This document shows positions 1 to 8,587 of a stretch of DNA of 14,379 nucleotides, one piece after another (the stretch's first letter is position 1; each line of letters starts with the position of its first letter). The position numbers and the translations under genes were made by a program. Source of the DNA: Gammaproteobacteria bacterium (GTDB lineage: Bacteria; Pseudomonadota; Gammaproteobacteria; BMS3Bbin11); NCBI GenBank assembly GCA_030597275.1, contig JAUVSB010000011.1:1-14379 (forward strand). Reading direction: 5' to 3'. The notes under the pieces were generated by a model. The model worked only from the letters and a program-made list of their open reading frames with translations. It had not been told where the DNA came from and made no database searches.

Positions 1-1584
1 ATCGATATTGCCAGCAATGGCGGACCAGGACAGACATCTTCCATCTTCATTCGCGGTGCTGAAAGTGACCATACCCTGATTATGGTCGATGGCGTGAAGA
101 TCAACCCGGGCACTATCGGCGTTGCCGCGATACAGAACATCCCCCTCAGCATGGTTGAGCGTATCGAAGTCATTATGGGCCCACGCTCCACGCTTTATGG
201 TTCTGATGCGCTAGGCGGTGTCATTCAGATTTTCACCCGTCAGGGCGAAACAGCCGAAGCAGGCTGGAAATTCGGTAGCTTCAACACGCAGGAATTGTCT
301 GCCAATTATCATCGTAAAGATGGAGATATTCGTTTTGGCATTGATCTATCCGGTGCCCGTACTGACGGTTTCCCCACTCGTTCAGATGCCAGTGAGGACA
401 GTCCCTACAAAAATGACAGCATCAATCTGAAACTGGGTAATACCTTTGGCAACACAGATCTGGACTTTCAATACCTGGGCAGTCGTGGACGTACGGATTA
501 TTATGATTTTTTCCTTACTCCAGTGGCACAGGATTACACCAACTCGACCACCTCTCTCATCGCAAGGATCAATGCCATGGAGAACTGGGTTAGCAAGATT
601 AAACTCAGTTATTTCAAAGATGATATTCAGCAAAGACAAACGACCGACTATTTGAAAACCAGCCGTTACGAATTAGACTGGCAAAATGACATCGTCATTG
701 GAGAGGCAAATCTTGTCACTGCCGGCATCCAGTCCTACCGTGAAAATGCTGAATCGCTTTCCTTCGGCACTGGCTTTGATGAAGACACAGACACTGTCGG
801 CATTTATGTTCAGGACCAGTTTGAATCAGGTGCAAACCAGCTTACTGCAGGTCTGCGTTATACTGACCACAGTTCATTTGATGGTAAGACGACAGGTGAA
901 CTTAGCTACGGCTATCAGGCCAGCCAGGCGACGAAGCTGATCGCATCCTTTGCCACCGGCTTCCGCGCACCCGGCAGTACCGACCGCTTTGGTTTTGGCG
1001 GCAACCCGGACCTGCTGCCAGAAACATCAAAAAGCATTGAACTCAGCGTGCGTTTCAATCCTTCATCTGTCCACCGCACACGAATCAGTCTTTTCCAGAA
1101 TGAAATCGACAACCTGATTAACTTTGTTGATCCGGATGGTTTCAATGGGCCAATTCCAGGACGGAATGAAAATATTGATGAGACACGTACCCGAGGAATA
1201 GAACTGGCATATTTATTTCGCAAAGGACCATACGTAGTCGACGCGGGACTTACCTATCAGGACCCCAAAGACCTTACAACTAACAAACAGTTAGCCAGAC
1301 GCGCAAAGGAAAAATATAACCTGACCGGGCGTTATGTTGGCAGTGATTATTCAGCCAGTGCCGAGTTAAGTTATGTCGGTGAACGTCCTGACTCCGCTTT
1401 CAGTGACATTACACTCGATGCCTATACACTGTTAAACCTGTCAGCAACCAAATCATTTAGTAAACTGATCCATGTCGGCCTGCGCCTGGAAAATATCACC
1501 GATGAGGATTATCAGCTTGCAGATGGCTTTAACACCGCAGGACGCTCAGTATTCTTTGATATACGGTACGTAAATAAACGTTAA
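1..1584 (+). CDS. btuB: TonB-dependent vitamin B12 receptor, BtuB-like (5' truncated)
   Basis: This is an outer-membrane TonB-gated receptor, most likely for cobalamin. The frame is open from base 1, so the true start, signal peptide and TonB box lie outside the window; 527 residues are visible. The first visible residues carry the BtuB-type plug signature (NGGPGQTSSIFIRGAESDHT, then LIMVDGVKIN). VERIEVIMGPRSTLYGSDAL follows near residues 50-70, then a long series of amphipathic strands typical of the 22-stranded barrel. FATGFRAPGSTDRFG and NPDLLPETSKSIE are conserved barrel motifs. The C-terminus reads FFDIRYVNKR and lacks the usual terminal aromatic residue. The next gene starts 4 nt after the stop and encodes TonB, and an adenosyltransferase and BtuF lie nearby, which supports B12 over a siderophore as substrate. 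The family is near certain; the substrate rests on sequence style plus context. Confidence 0.92.
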   Translation: MDIASNGGPGQTSSIFIRGAESDHTLIMVDGVKINPGTIGVAAIQNIPLSMVERIEVIMGPRSTLYGSDALGGVIQIFTRQGETAEAGWKFGSFNTQELSANYHRKDGDIRFGIDLSGARTDGFPTRSDASEDSPYKNDSINLKLGNTFGNTDLDFQYLGSRGRTDYYDFFLTPVAQDYTNSTTSLIARINAMENWVSKIKLSYFKDDIQQRQTTDYLKTSRYELDWQNDIVIGEANLVTAGIQSYRENAESLSFGTGFDEDTDTVGIYVQDQFESGANQLTAGLRYTDHSSFDGKTTGELSYGYQASQATKLIASFATGFRAPGSTDRFGFGGNPDLLPETSKSIELSVRFNPSSVHRTRISLFQNEIDNLINFVDPDGFNGPIPGRNENIDETRTRGIELAYLFRKGPYVVDAGLTYQDPKDLTTNKQLARRAKEKYNLTGRYVGSDYSASAELSYVGERPDSAFSDITLDAYTLLNLSATKSFSKLIHVGLRLENITDEDYQLADGFNTAGRSVFFDIRYVNKR

Positions 1585-1588
1585 CAGC

Positions 1589-2308
1589 ATGCAGGCAAAC
1601 CATCCCAACAAAGCGAGTAAGCGGTATGCCTTGCTGGGGTGGTTTGTGTTTTTTTCAGTACTGGCACATGGACTCTTTTTTGCCATACCCGCCAGTCATA
1701 AAGAAAACAGGATTATTGTTCAGCTTTCAAGCCCACTGCAGGTAACTGTTATTTCATCAAGGTCAGCAAAAAAACCTGTACAAACCATCCCTCCAGCGCA
1801 ATCAAAACAGATTGCTATAACCAAGGTACAGAGCAGACAAATCCTTCATCCGATTAAATCAACAAAGAAGCCTGACAGACCAATTGAAGCCAAAACAGTC
1901 GCCAAGAGCGTCACTGACATAAAACCTGTCAAGGACCCTGTAATTTTAAAGAATACTCATGCTGAATCGACCACCGATCCTGTTAAAGACCTTAAAGCAT
2001 CAAGAAGTACAAAGAGCGTTGCTCTAAATCACCTTAGACAACAACTTAAAGAAACCATCAGGGCACGATTTACCTACCCGCGCATGGCACGACGCATGGG
2101 CTGGGAAGGACTGGTTGGCCTGTCATTACACATAGAGAATGATGGCTCACTGAATCAAATACGCATTGCCCGTACTTCCGGTCACAAAGTACTCGATGAT
2201 AACGCACGTAAGACAATACAAAGCATAGGACGGCTTCAACTTGCTTCCAATCTGACAATACAGGCAGCCGATACTGAAATTGAAGTGCTGTATAGACTAA
2301 CAGACTAG
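1589..2308 (+). CDS. tonB: TonB family energy transducer
   Basis: This inner-membrane-anchored protein would pass proton-motive energy to the receptor encoded just upstream. It has 239 residues. A short basic N-terminus is followed by a single hydrophobic segment at about residues 15-33 (LLGWFVFFSVLAHGLFFAIP). A long Lys/Pro/Thr-rich periplasmic spacer runs to about residue 150. The C-terminal TonB domain contains YPRMARRMGWEGLVGLSL and SGHKVLDDNARKTIQ, matching the YP...AR..G.EG.V family pattern. The ATG lies 4 nt after the btuB stop and has no strong Shine-Dalgarno sequence, so translational coupling to btuB is likely. No exbB or exbD is visible, so it presumably uses a complex encoded elsewhere. 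The symbol denotes the family; it is probably a paralogue dedicated to this receptor. Confidence 0.9.
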   Translation: MQANHPNKASKRYALLGWFVFFSVLAHGLFFAIPASHKENRIIVQLSSPLQVTVISSRSAKKPVQTIPPAQSKQIAITKVQSRQILHPIKSTKKPDRPIEAKTVAKSVTDIKPVKDPVILKNTHAESTTDPVKDLKASRSTKSVALNHLRQQLKETIRARFTYPRMARRMGWEGLVGLSLHIENDGSLNQIRIARTSGHKVLDDNARKTIQSIGRLQLASNLTIQAADTEIEVLYRLTD

Positions 2309-2366
2309 TTTTCACAATTCTGCTACTGTACATAGCTACACACTACTAATAATTTAAAAAATACCC

Positions 2367-2927
2367 ATGGGCTATCGACTTTCAAAAATCTACACACGTA
2401 CCGGTGATAATGGCACAACCGGTCTCAGCGATGGCACCCGAATAGACAAGGACTCCCTTCGCATCACGGCCATCGGCAGCATCGATGAATTGAACAGTCT
2501 GCTAGGCCAGGTCATATGTGAAGACACCGATCAAATGTGCGGGAATGTATTAACAGAGATACAGCACCGCCTGTTCGATATGGGCGGAGAGCTAAGCATG
2601 CCTGGCCAGCAAATCATGCTGCCGGAATCAATAAGCTGGCTTGAACAGCAATTAGACAGGATGAATGCAGATCTTGATCCGCTAAAAGATTTTATCCTGC
2701 CCGGGGGATGTAAAGCTGCAGCAGTTTGTCATGTAGCCCGAAGCGTTTGTCGACGAGCCGAACGAGACGTAGTTAGCCTGTCAAAGTGTGATGAAGTATC
2801 AACAGTTATCCCTGGCTACCTGAATAGACTATCCGACCTGCTGTTTGTAATGGCTCGTTTTTTTAACAAGCTTAGCGGCCAAGCAGATATTCTCTGGCAG
2901 CATAGTAATAGTAGCTCTAAAACCTGA
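2367..2927 (+). CDS. pduO: Cob(I)yrinic acid a,c-diamide / cob(I)alamin adenosyltransferase, PduO type
   Basis: This cytoplasmic enzyme transfers the 5'-deoxyadenosyl group of ATP to cob(I)alamin to make adenosylcobalamin. At 186 residues it matches the usual length of single-domain PduO/MMAB proteins. The N-terminus MGYRLSKIYTRTGDNGTTGL is the family ATP-binding signature and fixes the start at this ATG. Further landmarks are GSIDELNSLLG (about 37-47), HRLFDMGGELS (about 67-77), FILPGG, the helix CHVARSVCRRAERDV (about 121-135) and YLNRLSDLLFVMARFFN (about 151-167), all characteristic of the trimeric five-helix-bundle fold. It follows btuB and tonB on the same strand after a 58-nt gap, so it could share their transcript. 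It plausibly acts on imported B12 as the last step before use. It is not of the BtuR/CobA type. No residue is obviously missing. Confidence 0.93.
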   Translation: MGYRLSKIYTRTGDNGTTGLSDGTRIDKDSLRITAIGSIDELNSLLGQVICEDTDQMCGNVLTEIQHRLFDMGGELSMPGQQIMLPESISWLEQQLDRMNADLDPLKDFILPGGCKAAAVCHVARSVCRRAERDVVSLSKCDEVSTVIPGYLNRLSDLLFVMARFFNKLSGQADILWQHSNSSSKT

Positions 2928-2948
2928 ATCTTGGATCTTGGATCTTGG
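2928..2948. repeat. Three exact tandem copies of ATCTTGG
   Basis: The heptamer ATCTTGG occurs three times without interruption, starting at the base after the adenosyltransferase stop codon and ending 4 nt before the btuF stop on the other strand. It fills almost all of the 25-bp gap between the convergent genes. It forms no good hairpin. A slippage-generated repeat is the simplest reading. Confidence 0.85.
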
Positions 2949-2952
2949 TTAT

Positions 2953-3840
2953 TCAATCTAATCCATACACAGCACTACAAACTTCATCAACCGCATCAAG
3001 CAAGCGCGGTGTCTGTCGAAACGCAACATCTTCATCAAAACTGATAAACGAAAGAGCACTATCTTCATTGATCTGATAATAATTCTTACGAGTTTCATAA
3101 TCAGCGCTAGTAGTGTTCTGTCTTAACAGGACATACGCGACATCCCTGCTTAATATTGATTCCAGATCAGTAATTATTGCGGCTTTATCCATGTTGGAAA
3201 AAATATTTTCCAACCCGCACAGTTCCAAACCCGTTGCAAAGGGATGACGATTGGTCAGACCCATCAAGGGCTGTGATGAGATCTCAATAAAAATTCGATG
3301 AACAGGTAGGTTCACGTACTTATCAGAAATAGTCTTCCGATGTTTATTAAATGCCTCAACCATCATTGATGACCGCGGCTGCTGATTCAGTAACTCACCG
3401 AGGATTTTTAATGATTCGGGTATATCTTCCAGTGACTCACTTTTTATGCTGACAACTCGTAGGCCCAACTCCTTCAATTTCCTGATATCTGTGTCTCGAG
3501 AGCCCCCCTGCCAGGCAAACACCAGATCAGGTTTAATCGATAGAATTCGTTCCATATCCAGCCCTGAAGCACTGCCTATGCGGGGTATCTGGTTTACCTC
3601 TTTCGGGTAATCGCTGTGCTCGACCACTCCGAACAATAGATCACCTGAGCCAAGGGAAAATACAAGTTCTGCCAGGTGGGGAGAAAGTGTAATAATCCGT
3701 TGAGGTGCACGCTGAGCAGCCAATACACTTGAACCATGTCCCATAATGAAAAAGAGCATGATGCATAACACCATGCCCTTTTTTATCAGACCAACGAAAC
3801 AAAATTTCAAACACTCCACCACTTTTACAAAACAGTGCAT
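2953..3840 (-). CDS. btuF: Cobalamin-binding periplasmic protein, BtuF family
   Basis: This is a class III periplasmic binding protein that would capture B12 behind BtuB and deliver it to an inner-membrane BtuCD permease, which is not in the window. Family motifs are RIITLSPHLAELVFSLGSGD near the mature N-terminus, VVEHSDYPKEVNQIPRIGS, DMERILSIKPDLVFAWQGGS (a BtuF hallmark), LGLRVVSI, and TNRHPFATGLELCGLENIF in the second lobe. The listed start gives 295 residues with an unusually long leader; the hydrophobic signal core is residues 23-42. ATG at 3774 would give a conventional signal peptide (MVLCIMLFFIMGHGSSVLAA). Neither start has a convincing Shine-Dalgarno sequence, so the start is uncertain. 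The hydrolase gene ends 12 bp upstream on the same strand, so the two may be co-transcribed. Confidence 0.9.
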   Translation of the reverse strand: MHCFVKVVECLKFCFVGLIKKGMVLCIMLFFIMGHGSSVLAAQRAPQRIITLSPHLAELVFSLGSGDLLFGVVEHSDYPKEVNQIPRIGSASGLDMERILSIKPDLVFAWQGGSRDTDIRKLKELGLRVVSIKSESLEDIPESLKILGELLNQQPRSSMMVEAFNKHRKTISDKYVNLPVHRIFIEISSQPLMGLTNRHPFATGLELCGLENIFSNMDKAAIITDLESILSRDVAYVLLRQNTTSADYETRKNYYQINEDSALSFISFDEDVAFRQTPRLLDAVDEVCSAVYGLD

Positions 3841-3852
3841 AACAAAACAAAA

Positions 3853-4620
3853 TTACAAATCATTCAGCCAGGGAGTAACAACCTCTAGTAAAGCCTCACC
3901 ATGATCAGTAAAATAATGATTGGCATTCGGTACAACCAGCTGTTTTGACTTCTCATTACCTGCTTTTTTAATTGCGGCCAGGCGTTCTGGCGCACCTTTC
4001 TTGACTGCAGGGTATTCATCCTGACCAAAGACATCCAGAACAGGTACTTTAATCTTATCCAATGGAAAAGGTTTCAACATCGGCTGCTGATAGTCCACTG
4101 CACCCATGCCAATACCAATAAAGCCATCAAGGTCTCGCATATGCCCCGTATCAATCCATGCCATTGCCATGTGTGCACTGCAACTGTGTGCAATTAATAC
4201 TATCTTCTTATTCTCTTTTTCTTTGAGAAAATCAATGGCTGCATCAATTCTTGGAAAGGCTTCCGGAAGGATCTCCACATAGTCATAATATTTTGCTTCC
4301 TTTTCAAGAACCGGCATCTGTATCGATAAGGTATTCCAGCCTCGCTCAGCCAGTCCGACGCGCAAAGGATTGGCAACATCACTCCAGTCCGGATGAAAGC
4401 CGCGGCCATGCATGATGATCACAGCCCCTTTTGCTTCTTCAGCCTCGGTGTATAAGCCCAGGAATTCATGGTCACCCGCTTTTAGAAATTCTGCATCTCC
4501 ATCCATGATGGTATCGACAATCTCACTGGCCAGACGTTTTTCACGCTCAATGTCAGAGGCGTGGACGGTAAAGCAAGTAAAACTCAAAACTAAACAAAAG
4601 CAAAGTATTTTAATATTCAT
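3853..4620 (-). CDS. Exported alpha/beta hydrolase, DUF3530 family
   Basis: This is a probable alpha/beta hydrolase of unknown substrate. An N-terminal signal peptide (MNIKILCFCLVLSFTCFTVHA) suggests export to the periplasm. IIMHGRGFHPDWSDV resembles the oxyanion-loop region of DUF3530 proteins, followed by LAERGWNTLSIQMP. The nucleophile elbow reads LIAHSCSAHM, a variant of G-x-S-x-G with Ala and Ser replacing the flanking glycines. Candidate acid and base are the Asp in VFGQDEYPAV and the His in PNANHYF. I placed the start at the ATG at 4620; the frame also allows a TTG two codons upstream (4626), which is less likely. It is 12 bp upstream of btuF on the same strand, but nothing links it to B12 chemistry. 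The fold assignment is firm; DUF3530 membership is from memory of the family. Confidence 0.82.
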   Translation of the reverse strand: MNIKILCFCLVLSFTCFTVHASDIEREKRLASEIVDTIMDGDAEFLKAGDHEFLGLYTEAEEAKGAVIIMHGRGFHPDWSDVANPLRVGLAERGWNTLSIQMPVLEKEAKYYDYVEILPEAFPRIDAAIDFLKEKENKKIVLIAHSCSAHMAMAWIDTGHMRDLDGFIGIGMGAVDYQQPMLKPFPLDKIKVPVLDVFGQDEYPAVKKGAPERLAAIKKAGNEKSKQLVVPNANHYFTDHGEALLEVVTPWLNDL

Positions 4621-4727
4621 AATCAATCCAAATGTTCTCTGGGAGTAAACCTGTTATTTTATTGTTTTCTTTTCAGGAAGGTAGTTTTATAAAAATATTA
4701 CCCTCTCTGAATATAAAAAATATCGCA

Positions 4728-4756
4728 ACTCTATGTTTCTATTTTCTTGCCGTCAA
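4728..4756 (-). promoter_or_regulatory. Candidate sigma-70 promoter for the hydrolase-btuF pair
   Basis: On the minus strand, TTGACG (4751-4756) is followed after 17 nt by TAGAGT (4728-4733). This matches the -35 consensus at 5 of 6 and the -10 consensus at 4 of 6. It lies about 110 nt upstream of the hydrolase ATG, in the 203-bp A+T-rich gap after the transglycosylase gene. A promoter is expected here because no other gene intervenes. No operator or riboswitch structure is apparent in the remainder of the gap. Confidence 0.35.
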
Positions 4757-4823
4757 CTATTGAATCTACGCTGTATAACAAATCATTTTAGAATCAAAAA
4801 AACTTAGAAGAGGCAGGGTGTAC

Positions 4824-5423
4824 CTACTTACCCATAAGAAACTTGATGCGTTTTACATAATGGCGTGTTTGTGTGGGTACATGCTGTTCGATGGTCCCCC
4901 AGCTATCAAAGGTATCAAAACTACCCGGCTGCTTTTTAACTTTTTTAAGTACACGCGAAATTTTTCCATGTCCAGCATTATAGCTGGCAAACGTCATGTA
5001 CAGGTCATTGTCTGTTGTCGAGTATTCCAGAGATTTTGACCATCGCTTGTACAGTATGCGGTCATAAAATATACCTGCCGCTATGTTCCAGCGGGGGTCA
5101 GACAGTGTACCGGCAGATAAATAAGGACTTTTTTTATGTATCTCTGCATAGGTGCTCGGTAGAATTTGCATCACTCCCACAGCACCTACTCCGCTACGTG
5201 CATCATTTCGCAGTCCTGACTCAGCGATGCCCTGAGACTTAAACCATTGCCAGTCAAAGTTAGGGCCGAAGTAGCGCTTGGTGTATTTGCGAAAATGGTG
5301 GTCGTATTTTGTCGTCCATGCCTTCGATTTTAAATCATGGCGTGGTTTGCTGGCAGCGGCAAATGCTAAACTGGGCAATAAAATGGCTACTACCAGTATG
5401 GGCGTTTTGCTCCGCCCCTGCAT
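4824..5423 (-). CDS. Exported lytic transglycosylase, SLT domain
   Basis: This is a peptidoglycan lytic transglycosylase that would cleave the MurNAc-GlcNAc bond in the periplasm to form 1,6-anhydromuropeptides. It has 199 residues with a signal peptide (cleavage plausible after LPSLAFA). The soluble lytic transglycosylase domain fills the rest. WFKSQGIAESGLRNDARSG carries the catalytic Glu at about residue 68 in the ES motif. GAVGVMQILPSTY is the GxxGLMQxxPxT motif, and FASYNAGHGKISRVL is the AYNAG motif. There is no LysM or substrate-binding module, so it is compact for the family. Its ATG overlaps the stop of the DUF350 gene by one base (TGATG), which implies translational coupling. AmpD, encoded about 2.3 kb away on the same strand, acts on the anhydromuropeptides such enzymes release. 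Confidence 0.9.
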   Translation of the reverse strand: MQGRSKTPILVVAILLPSLAFAAASKPRHDLKSKAWTTKYDHHFRKYTKRYFGPNFDWQWFKSQGIAESGLRNDARSGVGAVGVMQILPSTYAEIHKKSPYLSAGTLSDPRWNIAAGIFYDRILYKRWSKSLEYSTTDNDLYMTFASYNAGHGKISRVLKKVKKQPGSFDTFDSWGTIEQHVPTQTRHYVKRIKFLMGK

Positions 5424-5641
5424 CAGTTTAGTCCGAGCCCTACTACTAGCCCAAGTGCTATACCGATGCCGATGAACATGCCCATTATCATCAGGCCAAC
5501 AGCAGTATTTCCATTTTTAAGTTCAGTACCAATACTGAACTTAACGGTATGGCTGAATATTTTACAGCCCAGCCACATAAACCCAAGCGTAATAAAACCG
5601 CCCAGAATGACATATATAAAATTCAGTATGAGTGGATCCAT
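5423..5641 (-). CDS. Small DUF350-family inner-membrane protein
   Basis: This short, very hydrophobic protein of about 72 residues has two predicted membrane helices. The first (FIYVILGGFITLGFMWLGCK) and the second (VGLMIMGMFIGIGIALGLVV) are separated by a polar loop with KFSIGTELKNGNTAVG. The glycine-rich second helix and the NxAVGxxxxG stretch resemble DUF350 (UPF0719) proteins, whose function is not established. I chose the ATG at 5641 because AGAGG lies 9 nt upstream of it; an in-frame ATG at 5647 is also possible but too close to that site. Its stop overlaps the transglycosylase start (TGATG), so the two are almost certainly translated together. The 149-bp gap behind it contains no obvious strong promoter or terminator. 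Confidence 0.78.
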   Translation of the reverse strand: MDPLILNFIYVILGGFITLGFMWLGCKIFSHTVKFSIGTELKNGNTAVGLMIMGMFIGIGIALGLVVGLGLN

Positions 5642-5790
5642 TAACATAAGCCTCTGATAAATGAAGAACGTACAACATTACACCAAGATCTAACAGAAAG
5701 CATAGTCTGAGACGGTGAAAGTTGAAAGGCTAAAGCTTAAAGAAGATCAAAAATATTTAATCGTAAAACCCAATACGTAATACCTTGAAT

Positions 5791-7323
<1,533 letters not shown>

Positions 7324-7393
7324 TTAATACCTCGGCATTTCGGGAAGACGTCGAAAAACGCGGGATATTACCATATTAGAGTCTTCTTAATTT

Positions 7394-7744
7394 CTATAAA
7401 TCATCTAGAAGAAGATTTATTTTAGTTTCCGCCGTCAGTTTATTTATTTCAAACTGAACCACACAATACTCAGTATGCTCATCCAGTGGCGTAGGATCAT
7501 CGGCACAGCAACTGCCGGCAATAATGCCAGCATAGAAAACACCCGTTTTTATATTTATAGTCTCTGATGTTTCAGAGGTTTTTAAAATTACTACTTTGAA
7601 CTCACTATCAGACACATAACTGCTTTGTTTAAGCCCTCGCTGCAAAGGCAACTGTTTATTTTCCAGCCTTTCGACTTCAATTCTGAATATGTCTTCGAAA
7701 GTAGGTGAATCCCAGGCCTTTAGTGACTCAGGCAGGACAATCAT
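7394..7744 (-). CDS. Conserved small protein of unknown function, coupled to ampD
   Basis: This is a 116-residue soluble protein with no signal peptide or membrane segment. I do not know its function. It resembles, from memory, an uncharacterised family found in other gammaproteobacteria, with a LQRGLKQSSYVSDSEFKVVI segment in the middle. A second block, VFYAGIIAGSCCADDPTPLD, is followed by EYCVVQFEIN and carries a Cys-Cys pair and acidic residues. The conserved Cys-Cys-Ala-Asp-Asp stretch could be structural or metal-binding, but this is only suggestion. Its ATG overlaps the ampD stop by 4 nt (ATGA), so it is translationally coupled to ampD, which supports it as a real gene. Confidence 0.75.
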   Translation of the reverse strand: MIVLPESLKAWDSPTFEDIFRIEVERLENKQLPLQRGLKQSSYVSDSEFKVVILKTSETSETINIKTGVFYAGIIAGSCCADDPTPLDEHTEYCVVQFEINKLTAETKINLLLDDL

Positions 7745-8370
7745 AGGTCGCCGGTATGTTTTGATGCCACCTGATAACCCCGCGACGACAGTGCCTGTCG
7801 GTATGCCGACCAGTCAAACCCGGGTCCCGGGTCCGTTTTTCTGCCAGGCGCGATATCGGCATGGCCGTAGATATGTTCAGCTGATAGAGTTGGTATGGCT
7901 AAGATAAGTGTATGAGTCAATTCGAACAAGGTCTGATACTGGGCATCTTCAAAGGTGTCGTCATCAGAGCCTTCCAGCTCAATACCGATAGAAAAGTCAT
8001 TTACTGCCTCGCGTCCCATGCAGCAGGATGCACCGGCGTGCCAGGCACGCAGATGTATCGGCACGAATTGAACCAGCTCACCGTTACGGTGAATGAAAAA
8101 ATGTGATGAAACCTTTAAGTCAGCAATTTCAGCAAAATAGGGATGCTCCTCTCGATCCAGCTGATTGCAGAAAAACTGTTCGACGTAGGCACCGCTATAT
8201 TGACCGGGCGGCAGGCTGATCGCATGGATAATCAATGCCTCGATAAGCACCCCCTCTGGTCGATCATCAAAATTGGGGGATGGTACCTTTCTGGCGGCCT
8301 TCACAAGACCCGTTACAGGGTCAAAACCTGCTGTTGAGTGAAGTTTTATCGTTGGTTTTGCAGACATCAT
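7741..8370 (-). CDS. ampD: 1,6-anhydro-N-acetylmuramyl-L-alanine amidase AmpD
   Basis: This cytoplasmic zinc amidase cleaves the lactyl-L-Ala bond of 1,6-anhydromuropeptides during cell-wall recycling. In enterobacteria its loss raises inducer levels for AmpR-controlled beta-lactamase. The protein is 209 residues from the ATG at 8370; a TTG one codon upstream and a second ATG at 8367 are alternatives. Matches to E. coli AmpD are extensive: the zinc ligand His in LIIHAISLPPGQ (about residue 49), EEHPYFAEIADLKVSSHFFI, RAWHAGAS, NDFSIGIELEGSD with the catalytic-site Glu, and GHADIAPGRKTDPGPGFDW supplying the second His and the Asp ligands. No signal peptide is present, which fits AmpD over the periplasmic AmiD type. 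The following small gene overlaps its stop codon. No ampE or ampR is visible nearby. Confidence 0.95.
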   Translation of the reverse strand: MMSAKPTIKLHSTAGFDPVTGLVKAARKVPSPNFDDRPEGVLIEALIIHAISLPPGQYSGAYVEQFFCNQLDREEHPYFAEIADLKVSSHFFIHRNGELVQFVPIHLRAWHAGASCCMGREAVNDFSIGIELEGSDDDTFEDAQYQTLFELTHTLILAIPTLSAEHIYGHADIAPGRKTDPGPGFDWSAYRQALSSRGYQVASKHTGDL

Positions 8371-8392
8371 CAATATTCATGGTTGCTCAGCA

Positions 8393-8421
8393 TTCAAATG
8401 ATAGATGAAATCGCCTACAAT
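8393..8421 (+). promoter_or_regulatory. Promoter of the tRNA-Arg gene
   Basis: TTCAAA (8393-8398, 4 of 6 to the -35 consensus) and TACAAT (8416-8421, 5 of 6 to the -10 consensus) are separated by 17 bp. The bases right after the -10 are GCG, a GC-rich discriminator of the kind seen at stringently controlled stable-RNA promoters. Transcription would start near 8428, giving a leader of about 15 nt before the tRNA. The same 72-bp gap must also serve the divergent ampD gene. Confidence 0.6.
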
Positions 8422-8442
8422 GCGAAACCGCAATATGCTCAT

Positions 8443-8519
8443 GCCCCGGTAGCTCAGCTGGATAGAGCAGCCGCCTCCTAAGCGGCAGGTCGGACGTTCG
8501 AATCGTCTCCGGGGCACCA
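8443..8519 (+). tRNA. tRNA-Arg (anticodon CCT), CCA encoded
   Basis: A complete cloverleaf of 77 nt is visible. The acceptor stem GCCCCGG pairs fully with CCGGGGC. The D-stem is GCTC/GAGC. The anticodon stem GCCGC/GCGGC encloses the loop CTCCTAA, giving anticodon CCT, which reads AGG. The T-stem GGACG/CGTCT (one G-T pair) encloses TTCGAAT, and the genome encodes the terminal CCA. It stands alone with its own promoter. Its 3' end is duplicated 176 bp downstream (see the repeat entries). Confidence 0.97.
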
Positions 8520-8587
8520 TTTATCTTCATTACGCCAACACCAAAGCTATCAACACCCTTCAAAAAGGAAAGTATTCGAACGTCCGA
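8490..8587. repeat. Inverted copy of the tRNA T-arm downstream of the tRNA
   Basis: The 14 bases TCGGACGTTCGAAT within the tRNA (8490-8503) recur as a perfect reverse complement, ATTCGAACGTCCGA, at 8574-8587. The copy lies inside repeat copy 1, 70 bp further on. In an unprocessed transcript the downstream strand could pair with the T-arm and compete with tRNA folding. In repeat copy 2 the matching position is degraded (TATCGAACGCCCGA). Confidence 0.85.
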
